Of a stretch of 64,000 bases of DNA, positions 54,996-64,000 are shown in pieces. The position numbers and the translations under genes were made by a program. Position 1 is the stretch's first letter. Each line of letters opens with the position of its first letter. Origin of the DNA: Dendrolimus kikuchii (lineage: Eukaryota > Arthropoda > Insecta > Lepidoptera > Lasiocampidae); assembly GCA_019925095.2 (NCBI GenBank), contig CM034403.1, forward strand, positions 3,415,690 to 3,479,689, written 5' to 3'. Below the pieces are notes generated by a model. The model worked only from the letters and a program-made list of their open reading frames with translations. It was not told the DNA's origin and searched no databases.

Positions 54996-55238
54996 ACGGC
55001 CTCTGTGGTTGAGCGGGCTAAGCTTTTGCCGGCCTACCTCACTGCAGCGCAGAGGCTCCGGGTTCGATTCCTGGTATAGTAAATGTCGGAAACGTATTTT
55101 CTCCGTTATTTACTATGGTCTGGGTGTCTGGGATCGGCCCCAGAGTAGTACATTGCATATTACCCATAACACAAGCGTAACTTGCTTAATTCGGGGATAT
55201 ACAATATGTGTGTTCGTCTGCCGATTATTAAAAAAAAA
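54996..55238 (+). mobile_element. SINE-S copy S2, tRNA-derived
   Basis: Box A TGGTTGAGCGG at 55006-55016 and box B GGTTCGATTCC at 55061-55071, a body as in S1 and an A-tail. Probable 7-bp TSD AAATAGA at 54990-54996 and 55239-55245. Confidence 0.9.
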
Positions 55239-55269
55239 AAATAGAATAAGAAATATAAAGAGAAACAAT

Positions 55270-55442
55270 TTTTAGCTAGACGTGTTGCTGGGGAGTTTCT
55301 TGCCGCTTCTTCTCCTTAACAGCAGTAATACGTTGCGAAGCGATATACATAGAATAGGAAGTAAAATTAATTTTTAACTTGTATGACCTCAAAAAGTGTT
55401 ATCCAGTGGAACTTATTATGAATAAAAAATTTTGAATTTGAA
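55270..55442 (+). mobile_element. LINE 3' UTR fragment (repeat W)
   Basis: gctggggagtttcttgccgc, ttcttctccttaacagcag and an end ttattatgaataaaaaattt tgaatttgaatt: a LINE 3' end of a type I recall as frequent in insect genomes. No coding kept. Confidence 0.6.
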
Positions 55443-55957
55443 TTTATCCTGGTTTGATTTGAAGGAATAAAATGCAAATTCATGTCAATAATATGGAGAT
55501 GATTTGTGTGAATTTTTCTTAACTTTAAATAACTAGAAAAATTCCGAAAAAACCACGTTACGTCTCATATCGTTAAGATTTATAATATTTTTTTTGGTAA
55601 TTACCAATAAAAAGTTGTTTCGTTTGTATCATTTTCAACCTTTTTTGGCAATAGGAGCCTTTAGTAATCATTTTTTTTTTAAATAAACATTCGTTGAAGA
55701 TTTTTTTAGCACTACTAAATATATTTGGTTATAATTGTTTAAGATCTCACTAACCATAATTCACATAATTATACTCGCGAGACTACAGCTTAAATCACAG
55801 TTTCGTTTGGAGTGTCCACTTCGGGCATTGGCGTCCGCTTTCCAATTTATTAAATTATACTACCTTAACAGTGCATTACACACAATTAGTGGCGTACTCA
55901 TTTCTGTACATTGTACATACATTAATTATCCTTTATCAGTAAATCGTCTTTGAATAT
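55443..55957. other. Unannotated AT-rich stretch
   Basis: Nothing recognised. Confidence 0.35.
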
Positions 55958-55969
55958 ATTTTTTTTAAT

Positions 55970-56342
55970 ACATACATACATACATACATAACTTCACGCC
56001 AGTTCCCTTGCGGGGTAGGCACGAACGACAGAGTGCCATTTAGGTTTATTCTTACACACCTCACTTGCCTCTTTGACATTCATAACTCTTGTCATGCAAG
56101 CTCGTCTGTTCTTAAGGCTCCTGACATCACCTTCTGCTAGGACACGATCAATTTGATCATGGAAGGTGTGTCGTGGCCTTCCACGACTTCTGCATCCATC
56201 CACTTTTGCATTGTATATCTGTTTAGTCATTCTTTCATCATGCATTCTTTCCACATCCCCGAACCACCGGAGCATTCCTTACCTTACCTTCACCCCGACA
56301 CTCTCTTTCAGACCAACTCTCTTTCTTACTTCGGTATTACGG
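55970..56342 (-). mobile_element. RTE-B copy B15, 373 bp
   Basis: Exact 13-bp TSD TATTTTTTTTAAT at 55957-55969 and 56343-56355. KPKWHSV subfamily. Frame open from its 5' break to ARELA. Confidence 0.93.
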
Positions 56343-56355
56343 TATTTTTTTTAAT

Positions 56356-56849
56356 CTATAGGGTATTATCAGCCGCGGTTTTATCTCTGCCTTACAACAA
56401 GGAATTGTTTAAGAAGGCCGACGGTCATCACTTTCCAACACCTGGTACCATAAAAAGTAACAAGAGTGTTACATATCCACTAAGCTAACATTCCTTTCTT
56501 TATGGTTTTTGACTGCTCGTATGATCATACTAAAACCGTCACACAATAGTGAGAACTGGGATCATTACATCCATTGTCTTTCCATATTAGACATACTACA
56601 TACCAAATGCGTCTACTCTGCACTAGATGTCGCGGCGTCATACCATGCGCATGAGTCATAGAATGCAAAACAGCCCACCTGTCACGTGCCGGTTCAACAA
56701 CCTTATTGTTATGGAGTCATGGAATATCCATGGAAACCATGCACTCACGCATGGTCACGGATTGTTGAATATTTGATTGGTGTTTGTAGAGTGCTGCTTA
56801 GGTATTTCGATTGATTATCATGTATCGAAACAAGCAACCCTCAGTGAGA
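56356..56849. other. Unannotated stretch
   Basis: Nothing recognised. Short hairpin-like gttatggagtcatggaatat / atccatggaaaccatg near 56707. Confidence 0.3.
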
Positions 56850-57064
56850 ATTATATGTTTGTGCCGTCCTGGGGCCTATATCAAAATTTATCAAAAGGAC
56901 TCATTGACTCTTTAGATGGTCAGAGGTCTGATGACTACCTCGGGCAACGGATCAGTATGGCGATCCAGCGAGGAGACGTTGCCAGCGTTTTGGGCACCTT
57001 ACCCATAAAGGAGGGTGACTTAGTCTCAGTATTCTACGTGTAGTTTTGAGGAACAATGGGTAGA
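56850..57064 (+). pseudogene. Repeat M, ORF C-terminus and 3' side
   Basis: Plus frame to 57043: SWGLYQNLSKGLIDSLDGQR, LGQRISMAIQRGDVASVLGT and a stop after FYV. The 3' flank is cut at 57068 by solo LTR G4. No frameshift over the last 60 codons. Confidence 0.65.
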
Positions 57065-57068
57065 ATAT

Positions 57069-57503
57069 TGTTACATATCGATACAGAAATGCGCAAAACT
57101 GCAGGTCGTAAAACGCAGTTTTATTGCCACCGGATTTAGGAATTCTTTTGTTTACTTTGCGTTTAGAATTTGTAGTTCATAAAAACATGCTATTGTTTTT
57201 CTACTTCTTTTATGGCCGTCATTAGTGTCGAACTAAACCTTGCTTGCCAAGTGTGCAGATTAACTTGGTGAACACGGTCTTTTGTTCTATTATGCAGTTT
57301 AGTATAAAACAACGACCGAACGGAGCGGTGAGGCAGTCGAGCGACGATTACGATACAAGCAAGACGTGTACATTCAACAAGCGACATAGTTACTGGTTGT
57401 ATCCAGTATATTTGTACCTGTTTTATACGTGTTTGTACAGTTCAACTAAACTCTATAGTAATTCCAACGACATTTTAATTCGACTCCTGTGTAGCTCGTA
57501 ACA
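57069..57503 (+). mobile_element. Solo LTR, family LTR-G, copy G4
   Basis: 435 bp, TGTTAC to GTAACA, TSD ATAT at 57065-57068 and 57504-57507. TATAAAA at 57303-57309. Inserted into the 3' side of a repeat M fragment. Confidence 0.9.
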
Positions 57504-57507
57504 ATAT

Positions 57508-58224
57508 AACTTAGTTACGTTTTCTTTTATTGTCTTAGTTTATGAAGTCATTACAATATTTTAGATAGTTTAAAACATAGTTCTACTTTATGTGTATCAT
57601 CAAATTCTTTAGATTTTTTTATATAATGACAATTTGGCAATAAATGATATGTAAATGTATTAGCGTGGTAAAGCAGCCAAACATATGGGCACAGTTCCCT
57701 CTGGCAGATATCTAATTCATAATCACACACAATAGAAAATGAAAGCAATATCAATAAAGATAGTATTATTTAAAAAGATAAATGTATTGGTCCAATTCTG
57801 AAAGATCCATAAACATTAAACAACGCTCGCTCACTGCTATAATGCCAGTCTGACATAGATACCTATTACTTAATCAAGGTTCATACGATTTATCTTTCAC
57901 TTGTAAAACATCGATATTAACAAACTATAACGTTTTATGTAAGTAAAACACACAATTGTTCTTTCGATATCAATGTAAAGATATCGATTTTGATGTAACA
58001 TCGAACCTTTCTAGTATCGTTACTGCTTTACCTTTGCTAACATTACAAAATGCATAACTCCGTCTGATAAGTTGTCTCGCAGAGGACATTAGTTATGAGT
58101 GTTGTAACTAGATGGCGCTGTTTAATAATCGTACGTGCTATGGTTTTTAATACACTTCATGTTATCCTTTCTGGTATGTTTTTTTTTATTGTCAGTTCAT
58201 ATTAATATCAACGTAGTAGAGCCA
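57508..58224. other. Unannotated AT-rich stretch
   Basis: Nothing recognised. Confidence 0.35.
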
Positions 58225-58350
58225 TGTTGGAATCATTATCTTGATTACAGCTTCTTGGGCCGGCCTGCCGGCTCGATCGGTGCGGATAACACGCTCTCAC
58301 AGAATATCGGCGCAAAACGGTTAGTCTTAAGCTAATGTTTCGTACGATGA
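58225..58350 (+). repeat. Repeat AA, copy 2
   Basis: Second copy of 44034-44145 (gataacacgctctcacagaa, tatcggcgcaaaacggttag). Confidence 0.6.
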
Positions 58351-59652
58351 GTGAGAGTTTTCATGGGCCACTTCCCCCTCTCAGTATCCCATCCTGAATA
58401 TTAGCAACAAGTTGGCTTCACCCCTGGTGTTGCAAACATCTAGAATAACTAGGATAAATTTTCACAGTATCAGAAAATGGTTGTAAAATCCCAACAAACC
58501 CGTACCATGTTAGGACCTTTTAGAATCTGATTATGACCCAATCATTTACGCTCTAATAATCTCATATAAGCAACCTCAACTAAAACCCCCAAAATTCAAA
58601 TAATCAAACCAATAAAAACTAAAAATAAATCAACCATAAAAATATACTGTGTATGTTGATACGATTACCACGTCCCAACAACGGTGAAGGAATTATTATT
58701 ATTACCCCTCATTTATTTATTTTCCAATTTAAAATTCAAACTTCTAACGCGGCAGTAACCGCTTTCCGTTAAATCGGCCGTGTGTCCTTTCGTCAATTTC
58801 ACAATTAAAAAATATCGAGAATAACTTAGAAAACAAAGTAAGTCATTTGAAGCATATTCAGCATATTCTTATTTCGGAAGTCTGTTATCTTAAATTCGGA
58901 AGCAAATTCTCCGCCTACCGCCATTTTCGATAAGTAGGCCAATGTAAACATGTTAATGTAATGTTGACAACCTGTCAATCAAGAGAAATATTCGTCTGAG
59001 GAAAATGTGGGTAGCGCTTTTCTGAATATTAAGCAGTTGCTAAGGTCTCGAATTTGTGAGGTTTTTATTTATTGGTAACACAAAAGTAAATTAGCTAAAT
59101 GATGTGGAAACATTTATCTTATCTATTTTGTTGCCATTTGACTAAGGCCAAACAAGATTTTATAGTCAAGAAATTTCTGTATTTCTTTAACATTCTGGCG
59201 ATTTGTGAATTTATCCTGTGCCAAGTTTCAAACCTTTAGGTAACTTGGCACCTGGCTTTAAGTCAGAGCCATGTGAAAAGCCCACTTTCGGACAGACAGT
59301 TGCCAGTGGTAAATAAAAGTAACAGCTAGGTATTTTATAAAATTCAGTGAGATATTTTGTTATCGCTACAGTACAACAGAAAGCTAACTGATTAAATGAA
59401 TAGTGAGATTATTTATTTGTCAAAAACACGGAGACAAGATGTTATAAGTAAATGATACAGTCGTGGTATGAAAATGTTCGCCAGTTTTCAAATTGATTCA
59501 TTTAACGTTCCGCGAGCACATGTTACCTTTTCAAGCTAAGTCACAGAACAGACTGTTCTACAGAAAATAATGTTTAACTATTTAACAATAAAGTTCAAAA
59601 TTACTTAAATTGTATAAAGAAGACTATTTTATCATGTAAAACCTTTTTATTA
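58351..59652. other. Mostly unannotated, old repeat scraps
   Basis: 58415-58440 (cccctggtgttgcaaacat) and 58741-58812 (gcggcagtaaccgctttccg) look like scraps of CR1/L2-like LINE or SINE-A tails. 58640-58695 (gattaccacgtcccaacaac ggtgaagg) is a SINE-T scrap. The rest shows nothing recognisable. Confidence 0.4.
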
Positions 59653-59812
59653 GTTAGATAGATAGATAACACTTTATTGCTCAGCAAAATAAACAAATAC
59701 AAAAACAAAATGCATAATTACAATACTTCTTGGCAAAACAACAGGCGGCCTTATCGCTAAAAGCGATCTCTTCCAGGCAACCTAGCTTAAAAGAAATTCT
59801 TAACTAATCTAA
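59653..59812 (-). mobile_element. LINE-U 3' end, copy U2
   Basis: (GATA)n then aacactttattgctcagcaa, ggcggccttatcgctaaaag and cgatctcttccaggcaacc, ending aaattcttaactaatctaaa. A SINE-A starts directly after it. Confidence 0.75.
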
Positions 59813-59814
59813 AT

Positions 59815-60142
59815 TTTATCTGTGCAAGAACGGAGAAAGAACACAATTTCCTGCGTTGGGGCGGCCTGTCGTAAGAGGCGACAAAACAACCCACAGCCAG
59901 GTGTTAGGGCATTTGCCCGACTGGATGGCTACCACCCCTGGTCTAAAGTATGTCGCCAGAACAACCTTGCGTTGTGTTCCGGCATTAGTGACCAGGTTCC
60001 AGTCTCCTTTAAGAGAGCAGCAGCGCATTTGTAGCACCTTTGATGTTGCAAATGTCCATAGGCGATGGTGACCGCTTTCCATCAAGTGGGCCGTCTGCTT
60101 GTCTGCTGAACTCCTGCAATAAAAAATAAAAAAAAAAAAAAT
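59815..60142 (+). mobile_element. SINE-A copy A21
   Basis: Full length from TATCTGTGCAAGAACGGAGA to ctcctgcaataaaaaataaa. Inserted at the 5' side of LINE-U copy U2. Confidence 0.92.
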
Positions 60143-60227
60143 CTGGCGATGTAGGTGGAGCAGAAAAAAGATAGGACTGTACATTTTAAATATTAGTTTT
60201 AATATTTATGTTAAGTGTAGTGATTAT

Positions 60228-60631
60228 GCGAGCACTGCGCAAAATCTGCGGAGTGACGCTCGCGGACCGCGTTCGTAATACCGAAGTAAGAAAGAGAGTT
60301 GCTCTGAAAGAGAGTGTCGGGGTGAAGGTAAGGAAAGGAATGCTCCGGTGGTTCGGGCATGTGGAAAGAATGACTAAACAGATATACAATGCAAAAGTGG
60401 ATGGATGCAGAAGTCGTGGAAGGCCACGACACACCTTCCATGATCAAATTGATCGTGTACTAGCGGAGGGTGATGTCAGGAGCCTTAATAACAGACGAGC
60501 GTGCATGACAAGAGTTATGAATGTGAAAGAAGCAAGTGAGGTGTGTAAGAATAAGCCTAAATGGCGCTCTGTTGTTTGTGCCTACTCTGCAAGGGAACTG
60601 GCGTGAAGCTATGTATGTATGTATGTATGTA
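60228..60631 (+). mobile_element. RTE-B copy B16, 404 bp
   Basis: Exact 12-bp TSD TGTAGTGATTAT at 60216-60227 and 60632-60643. An in-frame 15-bp deletion between two GAAAGAATG motifs removes five residues (HDERM). Long tail of five TATG units. Confidence 0.94.
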
Positions 60632-60643
60632 TGTAGTGATTAT

Positions 60644-61060
60644 ATCCTCTTTGTTTCTTCTTTTTTCCGTATCCTGTAACTCCCCTCCATACATATTTTC
60701 CCATTTCAATTAGCACAAATCCAGCAGTTATTTATAAAGACTCGGTATCATCCTGGATAATCCATTTTAAATCCAAATTCATTTCGGTTCAAGTGCATGG
60801 ACCTTGGCCTCTGTAGCCGTATTTACATACAATGGCCGTTTGTGCGTAGGTCGCGAACAGCTCTTACTTTTGTCGTTTGACATTTAAATAGGAAACGGAA
60901 GTTTGGGTTTGGTTTAAACATGAATTAATCCGTTTGTGTTTAAGTACTCAGGGTATTTATTGTAACCCTTCATCCTTATATCTTGTTATTTCTTGTTTAC
61001 ATGAATCGCTTAGAAGCCAATACAGTCCTAAAAATGAAAATTAAAGAAGATAATCTATAT
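60644..61060. other. Unannotated stretch
   Basis: Nothing recognised. Confidence 0.35.
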
Positions 61061-61064
61061 ATAC

Positions 61065-61517
61065 TCTTACACGCCGACAAAAGTGGATGCAAAAAACACA
61101 CTTTATTACTATCTTCTTTTGTTTACTTTGTGTTTAAAATTTGTAATTAGAAAACAGCTTATTGTGTATTGTACTCGTTTATGGCCGTTCGCAGGCATAA
61201 TTACGCAGGTGTGTGGATTACGTTTTATGGGAAATTGCGTCGACGCTTGCCAGGTAGACATATTGCATCGGTACATTATAAAGCAATGGCCCAATGGAGA
61301 GATCGGCAGTCTAGCGATAGTCACAAGCTAGGCAAGACGTGTGTACATTCGATAAGCTATATAGTGACGGACTTTGCGCGTGTTATTGAATCGTGCATTA
61401 CGTTTGGACTGATTGTGTTCAGTTATATTTGTACCTGTGTTATGCGTGTTTGTACAGTTCTAATAAATTCTATAGTAATTCCAACGGCATTTTAATTCGA
61501 GTCCCTCACTCGTAATA
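61065..61517 (+). mobile_element. Solo LTR, family LTR-G, copy G5
   Basis: About 453 bp with one mutation at each end (TCTTAC..., ...GTAATA). TSD ATAC at 61061-61064 and 61518-61521. Shares gacggactttgcgcg and ccaacggcattttaattcga with G1. Confidence 0.85.
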
Positions 61518-61526
61518 ATACTAATC

Positions 61527-61896
61527 CAGGGGTTCCCAAAGTGTGCACCGCGGCACCCTGGTGCGCCGTAGAGAGTAAAGACGGGCGTTGTGAGGCGCTC
61601 CTGTTTATCATTCTCCGGAAACTAAAGTTAGGCATTCGCGATTACAAAATGTGTGGAGATCACCAAGCTCACAGGTCACATTGACTAAGTTGCATTATAT
61701 TTTATTTCCTATTTTTCTTAAATAATAAATATTTTCTTGTACATAAAAATAAAAACTCAGCTTTATATTCTTAATATTTCAATATTTGTTCCTATCTACT
61801 TAGAATCATTGTACCCTATTTCAACTATCTAGGGCGCCGAAATAAATTACTAAACCTGTAAGTGCGCTGCGAACCGAAAATGTTTTGGAACCCCTG
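61527..61896. mobile_element. hAT-type MITE
   Basis: Ends CAGGGGTTCCCAAAGTGTG and (reverse) CAGGGGTTCCAAAACATTT. A second inverted block (gcaccctggtgcgccgt near the left, gtgcgctgcgaac near the right). 8-bp TSD with one mismatch, TACTAATC at 61519-61526 and TACTAATA at 61897-61904. The CAGNGGTTCC terminus and 8-bp TSD are hAT hallmarks. 370 bp, no transposase. Confidence 0.88.
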
Positions 61897-61908
61897 TACT
61901 AATATATA

Positions 61909-61956
61909 CTTAGTGACTGTCATTGTAACCACCGGGAAACAATGACAGTCACTAAG
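61909..61956. repeat. Perfect 18-bp hairpin
   Basis: CTTAGTGACTGTCATTGT at 61909-61926 and its exact complement at 61939-61956, with loop aaccaccgggaa. Twelve bases after the end of the hAT MITE. Confidence 0.92.
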
Positions 61957-62169
61957 GAATCATCCACTAAGAAAGCATTGTAATAATACTGATATTCATG
62001 ATTAAAAAAAACTGTTGTTGGCCTTTCTGTAAAATTCACTTTTTTGGATATTGTCATTATAGGATTAAGCTTGCGATATGTACAAGGGTCTGAGTAGTCT
62101 CCGATTTGTTCTATGTTTTACCTTAGTAATAGATACTTTTAAACACTTGTATTGGAATCTTACAACAGT
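61957..62169. other. Unannotated stretch
   Basis: Nothing recognised. Confidence 0.3.
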
Positions 62170-62402
62170 CTGGTTCGCCAGGTGGTAGCGTATTTACTCG
62201 AATGGATGGCAACCACTCCTGGTCTAGAGTATGCCGCCATAACAACCTTGTGTTGTGTTCCGGCATTAGTGACCAGGTTCCAGTCTCCCTTAAGATAGCA
62301 GCAGCGCATTTGTAGTACCTTTGGTGTTGCAAATGTCCATAGGTGATGGTAATCGCTTTCCATCAAGTGGGCCTGTCTGCTGAACTCCTGCAATAAAAAA
62401 AG
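62170..62402 (+). mobile_element. SINE-A short form, copy A22
   Basis: From cgccaggtggtagcgtattt to ctcctgcaataaaaaaa. Same start point as the other short forms. Body of the A1/A2 type (gtatttactcgaatggatgg). Confidence 0.88.
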
Positions 62403-62806
62403 ACTGAAAACTGAGTAACGGACTCAGATATCTATCAGAATTTGCTTTAGAAATTATGTTATAATGTAGCCATATAACAGTGCCATCAACCGTTACGGCT
62501 GGGGCGTCCATAAATCGTGAAACTTTGCGGATTAAGACCTCGTTTGCAGGATATTCCCAGCGTCGCAGCTTTGCGACGCGTATTAATTTATTTATTTTGT
62601 TCATAAACCTCCCAAGTGCTTCTAGTAATGCCTGATTTATTCTCGACGCAGTTAGGGTGACCATCAATTACGTAGCCAAACTTGCTTTTCGCGGAACTGA
62701 TTTACGGTTTATTCTTTCGTTCTTTCTCTGAACTCTCGGAGTAATTAGGTAATGGAAAACTAGAATAACATTTTAGGAAGTGTGGGAAATTATTTATTTA
62801 ATAAAA
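62403..62806. other. Unannotated stretch with an open minus frame
   Basis: A minus frame that starts at 62667 runs through here into SINE-A (start MMVTLTASRINQALLEALGR). The part outside the SINE is about 75 codons, somewhat less AT-rich, with no family I recognise. It could be a host exon scrap, an old element, or chance. Confidence 0.25.
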
Positions 62807-62815
62807 ACACTTTAG

Positions 62816-63218
62816 CTGTTGGTTGGTGAAAGAAAGGTTCTCAGAAAGACCCTGGGTCCGACATGGAGAAGCGATGGCAACTGGCGGAACCGAAAAAATG
62901 CCGAAATCGAAGAACTGGTGGATGAGCCCAGTATAATAGGTGAGAGCAAGGCACACGGCTTGCGCTGGCTTGGCCACCTACATAAAATGTGGGAGGATCG
63001 CGAGGTGAAAAGAGCCTATCTGGGCACGCCAACGGGACGGCGATCAGTCGGTCGGCCCAGATATCGCTCGAGTGACGTAGTGCAGGCTGATCTGCGTGAG
63101 CTTCATGTCTATGACTGGCAGGAGACAGCGCTGAACCGTAAGGAGCGGAGTATTCTCATTTCGGAGGCCAGGACTCTTTTTGGGTCGTTGAGCCGCAGCA
63201 GTTAGTTAGTAAATAAAC
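62816..63218 (+). mobile_element. RTE-E copy E5, longest open tail
   Basis: 9-bp TSD ACACTTTAG at 62807-62815 and 63219-63227. The frame 62819-63205 is open: GERKVLRKTLGPTWR, ESKAHGLRWLGHLHKMWEDR, VGRPRYRSSDVVQADLREL, DWQETALNRKERSILISEAR and a final SLSRSS. Blocks RWLGH.H.M and GRP mark RTE-like ORF ends. Tail (GTTA)n. Confidence 0.93.
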
Positions 63219-63227
63219 ACACTTTAG

Positions 63228-63740
63228 TGTTCACTATATATTATAGGGTTACTAGAAACTAGACACAGACATGATTGAATAAAACCTGGATGTTGCTAGC
63301 TTTAATACTTGCGTAGTTTACTTAAATGGTGAAAGAATTTGGAAATAAAACCACGCCATTGATTGTGAAAAATGGAAGAGAATTTTTTTTTTTTTACTTT
63401 ATCTTGTAGCAGCGAGAGGTAGAGGTTAAATAATAATATTTCAGATGACAGAGAGTAGTATTTACTGTCGAGTGCTGATGTGAACTGATTTATTTTGGAA
63501 ACGGTAACCTTAAGTACAAATATTAACAAGTCGTACTGCTAGTACAATGTATAGCACAGTGTGTGAGCGGGACGCTTGATGTGCGAGCGAGATAGAGCAA
63601 CTATTAATACGTGCGCTCCCGTCCCGCGCTGCGCTAGTCAGTTGGTTCATCGTTGTCCGCTGCGGTCACTAGATGTATGCAGCTCCCATAGCCTTATTAA
63701 TAGTGGACGGTCTACGTGTTGTGTAATTTAAGGCGGTTGT
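63228..63740. other. Unannotated stretch
   Basis: Nothing recognised. 63555-63660 is richer in CpG. Confidence 0.3.
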
Positions 63741-63926
63741 CCGGCGTAACGCTGTATGCTATCGACGGATCTTTATTATAAAAATGCGTTACAGTGGTCT
63801 GTCTCAGACCCTTGACGCGGCACACATACGCTATACGCGGCGTCCATATATCAGGTGTCTAAGACAGGCTATTTTGATGTATTTCTATAATAAGCATCCA
63901 TGGGCCGCATACAGCGTGAAGCCCGG
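63741..63926. repeat. MITE-like inverted-repeat unit
   Basis: Left ggcgtaacgctgtatgc ... ctttattataaaaat and right atttctataataag ... gcatacagcgtgaagcc are imperfect inverted repeats of about 45 bp, around 90 bp of GC-richer centre. No TSD seen. Confidence 0.5.
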
Positions 63927-63945
63927 CGGCGTCTCAGACGCCGCC
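63925..63945. repeat. GC palindrome with 10-bp arms
   Basis: GGCGGCGTCT-C-AGACGCCGCC: 10-bp perfect arms around one base, next to the MITE-like unit. Confidence 0.85.
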
Positions 63946-64000
63946 AATCAAGATCTCTCCACGTCCCCGCGAGGGACGCTAGGAAACATAGCTCACCCCA
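63946..64000. other. Window end
   Basis: Nothing recognised. Confidence 0.3.

Noticed and set aside
62290..62667. 125-codon minus frame as a host gene
   Set aside because: The last third is SINE-A, the rest has no recognisable domain and no splice or start context could be supported.

Overview
This window reads as intergenic, repeat-dense DNA from an insect nuclear genome, most probably a moth or butterfly. It is AT-rich and I recognise no intact host gene in it. The case for Lepidoptera rests on recall of repeat types: Helitron-like elements that begin TCTATACTAATATTAT and end GCTAG, a LINE tail carrying the 'rescue' motif GGTTGCC...GCGATAAGGCCGCC, tRNA-derived SINEs, and R1-clade and RTE-like LINE remnants. 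No species can be named from the sequence alone.

Nearly every open frame I could interpret is a piece of a transposable element. The most abundant is SINE-A (about 330 bp, some 22 copies plus fragments). Its 3' tail, including the last codons of an ORF, matches a CR1/L2-like LINE also present here (23642-24010), so that LINE is its likely mobilising partner. Next is RTE-B, with 16 copies that are all 5'-truncated to 110-570 bp. They end in (CATA/TATG)n, and most are flanked by target-site duplications (TSDs) of 7-16 bp. A second RTE-like family, RTE-E, has five copies with 7-15 bp TSDs. R1-clade remnants occur at 3590-3901, 37090-38644 and 53788-54280 with 15-17 bp TSDs, and the largest still shows the RT motif YADD. 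Five solo LTRs (LTR-G) each carry a 4-bp TSD that is ATAC, GTAT or ATAT.

DNA elements include non-autonomous Helitrons (11165, 17429, 22756, 48223 and a 770-bp composite present twice, at 45836 and 51414). They also include a foldback element with roughly 90-bp inverted ends (7242-8106), a hAT-type MITE (61527-61896), two MITEs whose ends share ATTAGACG, a 500-bp repeat present twice (2501 and 22240), and several perfect or near-perfect hairpins.

Layout: 0-9 kb holds SINE-A, R1-like, RTE-B/E and the foldback element with nested insertions. 9-13 kb holds two solo LTRs and Helitron-like pieces. 13-26 kb is a dense SINE/LINE mosaic. 26-30 kb is sparser. 30-38.8 kb has a hairpin, an RTE-B inverted pair, RTE-E with a SINE-A inside it, and SINE-T split by the R1-like element. 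39-42 kb is mostly unannotated. 42-56 kb has RTE-B, the two composite Helitrons, long TA microsatellites and MITEs. 56-64 kb has two more LTRs, the hAT MITE and RTE-E.

I do not see a new functional system. The informative content is element structure: TSDs, nested insertions, SINE/LINE pairing, a captured segment moving inside a Helitron, and deletions between short direct repeats.
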